A DNA stretch of 28,899 nucleotides. It comes from CAYRAV01 sp964422365. GTDB taxonomy: Bacteria; Bacillota; Clostridia; Lachnospirales; Lachnospiraceae. The first letter of the stretch is position 1. Each line of letters starts with the position of its first letter. The position numbers and the translations under genes are program-made. The notes below the pieces were generated by a model. It saw only the letters and a list, made by a program, of their open reading frames with translations, was not told the DNA's origin and made no database searches. Of this stretch, positions 16,283 through 23,169 are shown piece by piece. The stretch lies in assembly GCA_964422365.1 (NCBI GenBank), contig CAYRAV010000038.1:1-28899 (forward strand), in the 5' to 3' direction.

Positions 16283-16380
16283 GTTCTGTAGAAAAATAAC
16301 TGATGCAGATTGTATATAAGCTGTTCTCAGTATGCAAGCAGTCACTCTGCCCAATCATTTCTGCATGACTGAATTGCTAT
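16283..16380 (-). repeat. Intergenic palindromic repeat, copy 4 (short)
   Basis: Read on the minus strand it begins with a terminus-like CAATTCAGTCATGCAGAAATG followed by ATTG, matching the terminus and hairpin arm of copy 5 (CAGCCATGCAGAAACAATTG). It continues with CTTGCATACTG and ends near GTTATTTTTCTACAG. It fills the gap between the two-component operon and the next gene upstream, and contains the putative promoter at 16309-16337. Confidence 0.55.
16309..16337 (-). promoter_or_regulatory. Possible promoter of the two-component operon
   Basis: On the minus strand, TTGCAT (16332-16337), 17 bases and TACAAT (16309-16314), placing a start about 65 bases before the response regulator. It lies wholly within repeat copy 4, so the repeat may supply this promoter. 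Confidence 0.45.
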
Positions 16381-16414
16381 TATCTTAACACATGATTATG
16401 TAAAAATTGTGTTT

Positions 16415-16978
16415 TTATTTTTTTGTGGAATCAATCCCTAATTCCCGTTCTTTTTCCTCCACCACTCTTTCTCTTTCGTTCAGTTCTTCTTCCCACTCTT
16501 CGTATTGATTGATAATATTATTCTCATAATCGCTAATAATTGAATTTTTGCTATTTCTTGAAATATATATCATAACTCCAACAACTAAAATTAAAATAAC
16601 AATTGCTGCTTTTAAAATTGTTTTATTTGTTTTTTCACTTTCATACAATAATTTATATTGTTCTGCTTGTTTGTGTTCTTCTGCAATATGATATCCATCC
16701 TGTTTCTGAGCAATGAAAATTGGTGCAAGTTCATCCTCTTCTAATTTCCCTTTTTGAATAATAAAATTTCTTATCTGTTTTAGAAATTCATATCCTATTA
16801 TTGTAGAAAACATTTTTTCCTCAATCGCCTTATTATATACTTTCATTACTTGATTTATATTATTAAAATTTGTATGTGCTTTTATATATATAATTGCTTC
16901 CTGTTCTTTTTTTGCTTTTTCATAACTATCTTTACTGTCAAACTGATATCCATTCATACAAAATTCACTTTTCTTCAT
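16415..16978 (-). CDS. Unrecognised protein with one membrane segment
   Basis: A 187-residue protein I cannot assign a function. The first 110 residues are soluble and helical, starting MKKSEFCMNGYQFDSKDSYE and including a pattern like VMKVYNKAIEEKMFSTIIGYEFLKQIR. A single membrane segment (TILKAAIVILILVVGVMIYIS, about 121-140) follows, then a charged coiled-coil tail rich in Glu and Arg (EEWEEELNERERVVEEKERE). The N-terminal pattern looks like a small membrane protein common in Lachnospiraceae, but that rests on memory only. With few positive charges before the segment and a basic stretch after it, the N-terminal domain may lie outside. AGGTAGGATGT precedes the ATG. It sits between the M15 peptidase and the two-component system. 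Confidence 0.75.
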   Translation of the reverse strand: MKKSEFCMNGYQFDSKDSYEKAKKEQEAIIYIKAHTNFNNINQVMKVYNKAIEEKMFSTIIGYEFLKQIRNFIIQKGKLEEDELAPIFIAQKQDGYHIAEEHKQAEQYKLLYESEKTNKTILKAAIVILILVVGVMIYISRNSKNSIISDYENNIINQYEEWEEELNERERVVEEKERELGIDSTKK

Positions 16979-17044
16979 ACATCCTACCTGCTTTCATATC
17001 ATTTTAGCTGCATTACAGTTCGGTATTATTGGCATAATAAGCAT

Positions 17045-17095
17045 GGAGCATGTCCAAAAAATACCAATTATTACAATATTTTTTAAACACGCTCC
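17045..17095. repeat. Inverted repeat just past the M15 peptidase gene
   Basis: GGAGCATGTCCAAAAAATA pairs with TATTTTTTAAACACGCTCC, leaving a small loop; two or three positions are unpaired. It lies five bases beyond the peptidase stop codon on the minus strand. The stem lacks a following T-run in either direction, so it is not a textbook terminator, although it may end transcription or protect the 3' end. Confidence 0.6.
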
Positions 17096-17099
17096 AAAC

Positions 17100-18539
17100 C
17101 TAACACTGTTTTTGGAAATGTTGGTAATCTTTTATATCTTCCCAGTCTCCGCCCCAGATAAAGCCATATGTTCTAAATAAACAATAACACAAATCTTCAT
17201 GATCAATTTTATATTGAAATGATTTTTCCCTATCCATAAAGGCTTCTCCGCTTTTCGGCTGGCAATTTACTTCCCCATTCATTGTTCTGATATACGGATT
17301 ATATTTAGGATTAATGTCCACTGCCAATCCTCTGCTATGTTTTGACATAACTGACATTCCATCTATTTTTCTATAATTAAAACCTGATGTATTATTTGCT
17401 TCCATAGAAAGTATATCATCTGCATTATATTCATCTACAAGAACGATACGTTCTATTGGATATTTTTCCTGATAAAGCAAATAAAATATATCCCTAATAT
17501 CTTCTGCAATGGAAACATTTACAATCATTTCTCCCACATGCGTTTTGTCATCAAAACCATAATACAACATTCTTAAATAGCGCAGTTCCTCTTTTGGCAA
17601 AATACAATCCACTTTATAAGATTTTGCATATATTCTTTTGAATATCTCATCTGTTATATCTTGTATGGTAAATAGTGATTTTATTTCTGGCAAGGACAAT
17701 TCTGACACATTAAGAACCGCCGCTGCCGGCAGTCTTAAATAATCTATTTTTGTCTGTACAGATTCTGCTTCCTGCCAATTGATTATTTTCTTTAGTATTT
17801 TTTTTGCATCTTCTAAATCTACGGTTTCTTCTTTATTATTTTGTTCAAAATCTTCTGTTATGGAGGTATCTTCTTTTTGTGTCTTCATAGCAACAGGTGT
17901 AATTTCTTCTATCATCCCTGATTGTATTGTATCTGTTTGTTCATCCATTGTCTCTTCTGTTATTACAGCTTGTCCTGCAGGCAGTTCTTCCAAAGAACTC
18001 TTTTCTGAAACAGACTTTATTTCTAATTTTTCCTGTTCATCATCGGCTGCTGAAATTGTTTCTTCCTCTTTTATTGGTACAATGTTATCTTCACAACTGT
18101 CATATTCCTCTACTTCATCACTAATATAATGCTCTTTGACATTATCATCATTTTTCGGATTATTTTCTGTAAAACTTTCTCTAAAACTATTTGTACTCAT
18201 TACTTGCTCTTTTGTCACTGTGCTTATATTAATAACTTCCCTATCTGAATTCTGGGTGTTAGAATCTTCTAATGCTTCTTTTTTTTCTCCCTCATTTCTT
18301 TCTAGTTGTATATCCTTTATTTTTTGATGCTGCTGTGCCTCTTCTTTTTCAAAATTTATATACTTTCCTTTTTTCTCCTTGTCTTCCTTCTCCTGAATCT
18401 TTTTATTCTGTATCTCTCTTACCTTTTTCCCTTTTCTGTTTTTTCTTTCTTTTTCTACTTGTTCTAATTTATATTTTACCCCGACTGCCGCTGTTCCAAC
18501 TACCAAACATGCCAATATCCTCTTTGTACTATTTCTCAT
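17100..18539 (-). CDS. Membrane-anchored M15-type D,D-carboxypeptidase/endopeptidase with long charged stalk
   Basis: A 479-residue cell-surface protein probably trimming peptidoglycan stem peptides. A short hydrophobic anchor (about 8-22) is followed by some 220 residues very rich in Lys and Glu, probably a flexible stalk. The C-terminal 170 residues form the enzyme. SKHSRGLAVDIN gives zinc ligands H401 and D408, and GGDWEDIKDYQHF gives H474, the SxHxxGxAxD and WxxxxHF motifs of the VanY-like M15 group. The three metal ligands are all present. The start has GGAGG about nine bases upstream. The gene appears to be transcribed alone. The exact bond cleaved (D-Ala-D-Ala or L-Ala-D-Glu) cannot be read from the sequence. 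Confidence 0.82.
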   Translation of the reverse strand: MRNSTKRILACLVVGTAAVGVKYKLEQVEKERKNRKGKKVREIQNKKIQEKEDKEKKGKYINFEKEEAQQHQKIKDIQLERNEGEKKEALEDSNTQNSDREVINISTVTKEQVMSTNSFRESFTENNPKNDDNVKEHYISDEVEEYDSCEDNIVPIKEEETISAADDEQEKLEIKSVSEKSSLEELPAGQAVITEETMDEQTDTIQSGMIEEITPVAMKTQKEDTSITEDFEQNNKEETVDLEDAKKILKKIINWQEAESVQTKIDYLRLPAAAVLNVSELSLPEIKSLFTIQDITDEIFKRIYAKSYKVDCILPKEELRYLRMLYYGFDDKTHVGEMIVNVSIAEDIRDIFYLLYQEKYPIERIVLVDEYNADDILSMEANNTSGFNYRKIDGMSVMSKHSRGLAVDINPKYNPYIRTMNGEVNCQPKSGEAFMDREKSFQYKIDHEDLCYCLFRTYGFIWGGDWEDIKDYQHFQKQC

Positions 18540-18572
18540 AATCCTGCGCCTCCATAATTATACTTATTTTTT

Positions 18573-18601
18573 ATTATACACTACTCTCATTTGTTTTTCT
18601 A
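18573..18601 (-). promoter_or_regulatory. Likely promoter of the M15 peptidase gene
   Basis: On the minus strand, TAGAAA (18596-18601), 17 bases and a perfect TATAAT (18573-18578), about 35 bases before the ATG. The -35 box matches consensus at four of six positions. Confidence 0.45.
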
Positions 18602-18630
18602 TCTTTTCCTTCATTTTATTCATATTTTAT

Positions 18631-18771
18631 GTTACAGTTCGTTACTGTTCAGCCATGCAGAAACAATTGTGCAATATGCATGTGGGGCTGCAGACTTTAT
18701 CCAATCAGGCATACTGCATATAAACATGTTTCATACTGAAAAAAGATTGAGTGGCAAAATTAAATTGTAAC
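18631..18771 (-). repeat. Intergenic palindromic repeat, copy 5
   Basis: A 141-base copy bounded by GTTACAGTTCGTTACTG at 18631 and AATTGTAAC ending at 18771, which are imperfect inverted ends. It contains the arm GCAGAAACAATTGTGCAATA (from 18657). On the minus strand it carries the module TTTTCAGTATGAAACATG followed by GCAGTATGCC (18708-18742), matching copies 1, 6 and 7. It lies between the M15 peptidase promoter and the tRNA-Gly promoter. Confidence 0.7.
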
Positions 18772-18799
18772 AATAACTTTTATTTTTTTTATTTTTTTG

Positions 18800-18827
18800 T
18801 TGACATTTTATTTTTTTTATGTATAAT
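18800..18827 (+). promoter_or_regulatory. Promoter of tRNA-Gly(TCC)
   Basis: A perfect TTGACA (18800-18805), a 16-base T-rich spacer and a perfect TATAAT (18822-18827), ending 18 bases before the tRNA. The stretch TTGACATTTTATTTTTT is shared with the other tRNA-Gly promoter. Confidence 0.88.
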
Positions 18828-18845
18828 AGTAAGAGTAAGTGATGT

Positions 18846-18916
18846 GCGGGTGTAGTTCAATGGTAGAACACTAGCCTTCCAAGCTAGATACGTGGGTTCG
18901 ATTCCCATCACCCGCT
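18846..18916 (+). tRNA. tRNA-Gly, anticodon TCC
   Basis: A full cloverleaf of 71 bases. Acceptor GCGGGTG pairs with CACCCGC, the D arm is GTTCAATGGTAGAAC, the anticodon stem CTAGC/GCTAG carries loop CTTCCAA (anticodon TCC at 18878-18880), and the T arm TGGGTTCGATTCCCA is intact. The discriminator base is T, as is usual for glycine in bacteria. CCA is not encoded. Confidence 0.97.
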
Positions 18917-18927
18917 TTCAGTAATAG

Positions 18928-18958
18928 CAGCCATAGATAATTCTATGGTTGTTTTTTG
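18928..18958 (+). terminator. Rho-independent terminator of tRNA-Gly(TCC)
   Basis: CAGCCATAGA pairs with TCTATGGTTG around a short loop and is followed by TTTTTT, about 11 bases after the tRNA 3' end. Confidence 0.88.
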
Positions 18959-18982
18959 TTTCAAAATATTTCTCATATTTTA

Positions 18983-19486
18983 CTACCTCTTTCTCTTCTT
19001 TACTATATAAAATAAAAACACTCCTATTCCTATTCCAAACCATATCCCCACACTGTCAATCAACACATCTGTTATTCTTCCTGCTCTTCCTGGCACAAAA
19101 TACTGATGCAGTTCATCAGTGCATGCATATAATATAGAAACTGCTGCACTGCCCCTTATCAATTTTTTCCCTCTTTTACCAAATACATAAAAAGGAAACA
19201 TAATTGCAAGTGCCAAACACATATATTCTGCCATATGTGCACCCTTTCTAAGAGGCGTTTCCAAAACTTTCAAAAGCCACATCTTTTCAGTATACTCTAA
19301 CTCCAAGCGAAATGTCCTCTCCGCCTGACCAATAATATTTTCTAACAGACCACTGCTTGTTCCTGAAGATTCGACTCCATTTGCAGCAGAAAACCAAAAT
19401 ATCACTATCATCATCATAACTGCAGGAATACATGAGCAATAACGATAATTCCACACCCCTTCCCCTTTTTTTATTTCTGTGTTCAT
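18983..19486 (-). CDS. VanZ-family membrane protein
   Basis: A 167-residue membrane protein with about four hydrophobic segments. The VanZ-family signatures are visible: LRKGAHMAEYMCLALA in the middle, and CTDELHQYFVPGRAGRITDVLIDSVG toward the C-terminus. VanZ itself gives low-level teicoplanin resistance by an unclear mechanism; most chromosomal relatives have no known role, so resistance should not be inferred. The ATG directly follows the TAG stop of the transglutaminase gene, with only a weak AAAGGA upstream, which points to translational coupling. It is the last gene of a three-gene operon. No strong terminator was seen immediately downstream on this strand. Confidence 0.88.
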   Translation of the reverse strand: MNTEIKKGEGVWNYRYCSCIPAVMMMIVIFWFSAANGVESSGTSSGLLENIIGQAERTFRLELEYTEKMWLLKVLETPLRKGAHMAEYMCLALAIMFPFYVFGKRGKKLIRGSAAVSILYACTDELHQYFVPGRAGRITDVLIDSVGIWFGIGIGVFLFYIVKKRKR

Positions 19487-21130
19487 CTATTTTTTATCCT
19501 TTACTATTATATTCACTTTAAAGTTCTTTTTGTTCCCATAAGAATCTGCCATTTTTATAGTAATTACTGCTTTTCCTGCTTTCTTTCCTTTTACTTTTCC
19601 TACTTTGGTGACAGCAGCTATCTTTTTATGATTAGAAGAAAATGACATACTATATTTTCTTAACTGTTTTGGCTTTTTTACCACAATATTTTTTGTCTTA
19701 CCTTTCTTCACAGTAAGACTTTCCGGCACTATTACATGGTTTAAAATATCTTTTATCGGCATATAATCTGTACACTTCATAGTTAAATTCAAATCCTGGT
19801 CCTCCATGTCAAAACTGCCTTCATAGCCATTTATATATTCATTAAATTCCCATGCTTTTTTGCCTGATATTAATATACCATTATAAAGTATATCATCTTC
19901 TTTAGGAGTCAATACAAACTTTAACTTTGTTCCTGCTTCTACTTTGCTTCCATTTATAACTTCTATTCCATGATTATACACAATAAAATGAAATTGTTCT
20001 GGCATCTGATAAGTGAGATAATAACTCTCCATATTCCTCTTATATTCTCCCTGTTGCTGATAGCTATATACTTTCCCGTCTGCATCTTCTAATTGATAAC
20101 ACCATCTTGCAACCTGGTGATTTTTCTGGTCATATGCGATATGATTTTGCGAGAATACTGTTTGATCTAAATTAAAATATTTTCTACTGATAACAGTTCC
20201 ATCATTCCATGTTAAATCCACCAAGTACCATTCATTTTCTATTTTTACCTGATTCCATGCATGTCCCTGCCAGTTTGATCCGATTTTGCCATCCCCCACA
20301 ATATAAATGTTCTCAATTCCAGCTGCATTTAATAGTAATTGAAAAGCTTTTGCATATCCTTCACAGACTACTTTATTATATTGTCCTGAAAAAGCCCCTT
20401 CAATATTATGTGCCCATCTTTCACTTTCTGCTATGCCAGAATTATTATATGCATATGATAATTGCTTCGCTAATAAATCATGTAATATCAATTCTTTGCC
20501 ATAATCATCTTTCACTCCTGCAATTTCATCTAAATATGATTCTATGTTCTGATTCATTTCCATCCATAGTTCATATCTGCTTTCTCCATCAATATAATTG
20601 GGAGCACATTCCAGAACAATTTTTCTAACATCATTACTCTCATTTCCAATCCAGTAGCTATATCCTTTTGTCCAAAAGAATTGCGGATGGTCGTAGATAA
20701 AGCCTACCACCACATCAGCAATTCTTTCTTTTGACAATTCTCCTACCTCTAATTCAACTCCTATTGCTATGTTTTCATCATCTATAATCTGTGCATCTTC
20801 TGTGCTGTTATGAAAATCTGCACTCGCCATTTCTAATTTTTGATATACTGCTTTTTCTGAATCTGTAAGCAATGAAAAACCATAACTAGAATCATAGGAA
20901 TTTTTAGCGACCGCTTTTGCTTGAAATTGAGGTATCTTGTAATATTTTACTTTGGCAAATTGTTCTTCTGTCATGAAAATTTCTTTAATTTCTTCTAAAT
21001 ATGTATATGTTTCTGCCGTGTTGCATGCTGACAAACTTTTGCATTGCCCATTTGCTGCAAAAACACAGCACAGAATCAAACATAAATACTTTATATAAAA
21101 AAAAACTACATGTTTACTTTTTCTACTCAT
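19487..21130 (-). CDS. Secreted transglutaminase-like protein with C-terminal Big2-type domain
   Basis: A 547-residue exported protein with an N-terminal signal (about 9-30; a Cys at 30 after AANGQ is not a good lipobox). The transglutaminase-like/cysteine-protease core (about 205-330) has the catalytic triad C256 in VVCEGYAKAFQLLL, H290 in QGHAWNQVKI and D305 in WYLVDLTWND. The C-terminal 85 residues (VPESLTVKKGKTKNIVVKK onward) form a bacterial Ig-like Big2-type domain, common on clostridial surface proteins. The AGGAGAAAACAG before the ATG is a good ribosome binding site, and only 18 bases separate it from the glucosaminidase gene. It may cross-link or cleave surface proteins or wall peptides; the substrate is unknown. 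Confidence 0.87.
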   Translation of the reverse strand: MSRKSKHVVFFYIKYLCLILCCVFAANGQCKSLSACNTAETYTYLEEIKEIFMTEEQFAKVKYYKIPQFQAKAVAKNSYDSSYGFSLLTDSEKAVYQKLEMASADFHNSTEDAQIIDDENIAIGVELEVGELSKERIADVVVGFIYDHPQFFWTKGYSYWIGNESNDVRKIVLECAPNYIDGESRYELWMEMNQNIESYLDEIAGVKDDYGKELILHDLLAKQLSYAYNNSGIAESERWAHNIEGAFSGQYNKVVCEGYAKAFQLLLNAAGIENIYIVGDGKIGSNWQGHAWNQVKIENEWYLVDLTWNDGTVISRKYFNLDQTVFSQNHIAYDQKNHQVARWCYQLEDADGKVYSYQQQGEYKRNMESYYLTYQMPEQFHFIVYNHGIEVINGSKVEAGTKLKFVLTPKEDDILYNGILISGKKAWEFNEYINGYEGSFDMEDQDLNLTMKCTDYMPIKDILNHVIVPESLTVKKGKTKNIVVKKPKQLRKYSMSFSSNHKKIAAVTKVGKVKGKKAGKAVITIKMADSYGNKKNFKVNIIVKDKK

Positions 21131-21148
21131 CTGTTTTCTCCTGCTATC

Positions 21149-22612
21149 TTAACTTTTTGTCTGTTTTTTCTTACTTTCTAACCGCGTTATTTTTACCTGA
21201 TATTTTCTTACTGCTCCATTTTGTGCTGTGACTGTTAAATAGATTGTTCTGGTTTTTCCCTCTGCAAGTGTATATGTACCAAACCCTGTTATTTTTGCAT
21301 TTTTATTACATGTTTTTCCTTTTATTTTTACTTTTTTCACTTTATTTGCTACTGTAATAGAAAATACTGTATTTTTGTAATTTTTTCTTTTCACAAGAGA
21401 TCTTTTCTTTGTTCCTGTATTCACTGTAATTGTTTTTATATAATTATTGCTGCTTCCGGCAGATTTTGGAAGACTCACCGCTGTTGCCGGCATGTTTTTA
21501 TAAACAGGAATACGAAATGTTATCTTCTGCTTCAACAGCCCTTTTGATACATACATGTTGTACATTTTTTTTGCTTCTGATTTTGCTGCTTCTATGTTTG
21601 ACATATATTGATGCCAATACCGGTACTGTTTTCTCACTACACTAAATTTTTGGAAATAAAAAGTATTTTGTCCAATGCCAATATAATTCTTTGCGATAAA
21701 TTCTGCCCCGCCTAAAATTGCCTTGTACTGACTATTCCATGGCCGTCCATATTCGCCTTTTTTCTTGGCATAACGAAGCCCTTTTATCACAGCAGAGCCA
21801 TCTCCGCTGTCTGAAGCCCCTATATTATAAAAATTATAATATCCTTTATAACCTTTACAGGTTCCACTTGTACTGCTATTGAGTGATGCTCCCACTTCCT
21901 GTCGTGCCCGTATTGCTAAAAAGTACATATTTACTTTATATTTTTTCCCAGCATCATAAAATGTTTGTGCATAATTTTTAGTTACTTTCTTTGTTTTTGT
22001 TACTGTCTTTGTTTTTTTCTTTGTCTTTTTCTTTACTTTCGTCTTTACTTTATAGGTATAATCTCCCTTCATAAATGTTCCATTGAGAATTTGCTGTACC
22101 CCTTGTACAGTCTGGCTGTCATCATACTTTAACGACTCAAATTGAAAAATCTGCTCTTTTGTTAAAAAATTTCTTGGATCCATATAGTATCCTATTACTT
22201 GTGCATTAGGTGTATATCTGTTTGTAGAATCAATCACTTTATACTTATCCTCATAAGGATCATAAGCATCCTCCTTGGTAGAAAGATATGATAATGGTGC
22301 ACTATAAGTTCCGCTTGTACCTCCATTCGGCACATTGCTTGTAATAGTATTAATTCCCGCAGCGCTCTCATTTTTGATAATTGTATCCCATGATATATTT
22401 ATGTTTACTTTCTCAAAAGTCCAATTTGGGTGCTTATCCTTTAATTTCTTTAATGCATTTTGATAGCTCGCTGGAAATTGTGCTATATCTTTTGATATTT
22501 TCGCTTGTACCACTTGTGTGCTATTATAATTAGGACAATACGCATTTATGCTTTGTACAAATAAATTCAAAATCAAACATAAACACAAAATTCTGTTACT
22601 TTTGTATTTCAT
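21149..22612 (-). CDS. Secreted endo-beta-N-acetylglucosaminidase (GH73-like) with basic insert and cadherin-like domain
   Basis: A 487-residue exported cell-wall hydrolase. A signal peptide (about 1-25) is followed by an unassigned region (about 40-180) with GYYMDPRNFLTKEQIFQFE, a phrase typical of clostridial proteins of this type. A very basic Lys/Thr insert (about 186-213, including KTKVKKKTKKKTKTVTKTKK) comes next. The catalytic domain (about 214-370) carries RARQEVGASL with the probable acid E239, YYNFYNIGA, and GGAEFIAKNYI. The C-terminal 95 residues resemble the cadherin-like beta-sandwich (PF12733 type), with FSITVANKVKKVKIKG and YQVKITRL. GGAGAAAG precedes the ATG. It is the first gene of the operon with the transglutaminase-like and VanZ-like genes, suggesting a joint role at the cell wall. 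Confidence 0.85.
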   Translation of the reverse strand: MKYKSNRILCLCLILNLFVQSINAYCPNYNSTQVVQAKISKDIAQFPASYQNALKKLKDKHPNWTFEKVNINISWDTIIKNESAAGINTITSNVPNGGTSGTYSAPLSYLSTKEDAYDPYEDKYKVIDSTNRYTPNAQVIGYYMDPRNFLTKEQIFQFESLKYDDSQTVQGVQQILNGTFMKGDYTYKVKTKVKKKTKKKTKTVTKTKKVTKNYAQTFYDAGKKYKVNMYFLAIRARQEVGASLNSSTSGTCKGYKGYYNFYNIGASDSGDGSAVIKGLRYAKKKGEYGRPWNSQYKAILGGAEFIAKNYIGIGQNTFYFQKFSVVRKQYRYWHQYMSNIEAAKSEAKKMYNMYVSKGLLKQKITFRIPVYKNMPATAVSLPKSAGSSNNYIKTITVNTGTKKRSLVKRKNYKNTVFSITVANKVKKVKIKGKTCNKNAKITGFGTYTLAEGKTRTIYLTVTAQNGAVRKYQVKITRLESKKKQTKS

Positions 22613-22679
22613 AATATACTTTCTCCTTTTTTATTTTTTTACATATATTCTTTTATTTTACCTTATATGGCACAATTTT

Positions 22680-22910
22680 TCCAGTACTATTTAAGCAAAA
22701 TGCACATTTTCAGTGTAAAGCACATCTATTGCGGTATGCCGAATAGGTATCATTTCCTGGAATATACATTATCACAAAAAATTTTACAGCCTGGCAGATA
22801 AATTATTTCTGTTAGATGTCTGCCTATACAAACGATTGTACAATATGACCTTAATGAGCAATCTTCCATATTCATATTGCACAATTATTTCTGCAAGGTT
22901 GAACTGTTAC
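22680..22910 (+). repeat. Intergenic palindromic repeat, copy 6 (long form)
   Basis: The best full-length copy, about 230 bases on the plus strand. In order it has module TTTTCAGTGTAAAGCACAT with CTATTGCGGTATGCC (22707-22740), CCTGGAATATACATTATCAC, AAAAAATTTTACAG, a hairpin with arms at 22827-22848 and 22872-22895 (core ATTGTACAATATG against CATATTGCACAAT), and the terminus GAACTGTTAC ending at 22910. The left end is less clear than the right. It lies between the glucosaminidase operon and the second tRNA-Gly promoter, ending 27 bases before the -35 box. Confidence 0.75.
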
Positions 22911-22937
22911 GATCACAAAATTTTTTTCAAAAAAGTC

Positions 22938-22966
22938 TTGACATTTTATTTTTTATAAGTTATACT
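22938..22966 (+). promoter_or_regulatory. Promoter of tRNA-Gly(GCC)
   Basis: A perfect TTGACA (22938-22943), 17 T-rich bases and TATACT (22961-22966), 37 bases before the tRNA 5' end. Confidence 0.85.
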
Positions 22967-23003
22967 ATAGTACGTGTTCAGCACAGAACAGATAATAGAT
23001 TAT

Positions 23004-23075
23004 GCGCGAGTGGCTCAGTGGTGGAGTATCGCCTTGCCAAGGCGAGGGTCGCGGGTTCGAATCCCGTCTCGCGCT
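23004..23075 (+). tRNA. tRNA-Gly, anticodon GCC
   Basis: A 72-base cloverleaf. Acceptor GCGCGAG pairs with CTCGCGC, the anticodon stem TCGCC/GGCGA carries loop TTGCCAA (anticodon GCC at 23036-23038), and the T arm GCGGGTTCGAATCCCGT is intact. The discriminator is T and CCA is not encoded. It reads the C- and U-ending glycine codons. Confidence 0.97.
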
Positions 23076-23085
23076 TTTTTCTTTT

Positions 23086-23118
23086 CCCAAAACATTTTTT
23101 AATGTTTTGGGATTTTTA
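23086..23118 (+). terminator. Rho-independent terminator of tRNA-Gly(GCC)
   Basis: CCCAAAACATT pairs perfectly with AATGTTTTGGG and is followed by ATTTTTATT, about ten bases after the tRNA. Confidence 0.88.
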
Positions 23119-23131
23119 TTATTACAAAGAA

Positions 23132-23165
23132 GTGGTATCGCATAACATGCCATACCACTTTTTAT
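23132..23165. terminator. Second, bidirectional hairpin terminator
   Basis: GTGGTATCGCAT pairs with ATGCCATACCAC (one mismatched pair) around a tiny loop, followed by TTTTTATT on the plus strand and by TTCTTTG on the minus strand. It lies directly past the stop codon of the membrane transglutaminase gene (minus strand) and backs up the tRNA terminator on the plus strand. Confidence 0.72.
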
Positions 23166-23169
23166 TCCA

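Noticed and set aside
18983..19486. Calling the VanZ-like gene an antibiotic resistance gene
   Set aside because: Family membership alone does not show resistance; there is no vanH/A/X context and such genes are common in chromosomes.
22620..22680. Promoter for the glucosaminidase operon (TGGAAA, 17 bases, TAAAAT on the minus strand)
   Set aside because: The -35 match is weak and the region is very AT-rich, so it is not listed as a feature.
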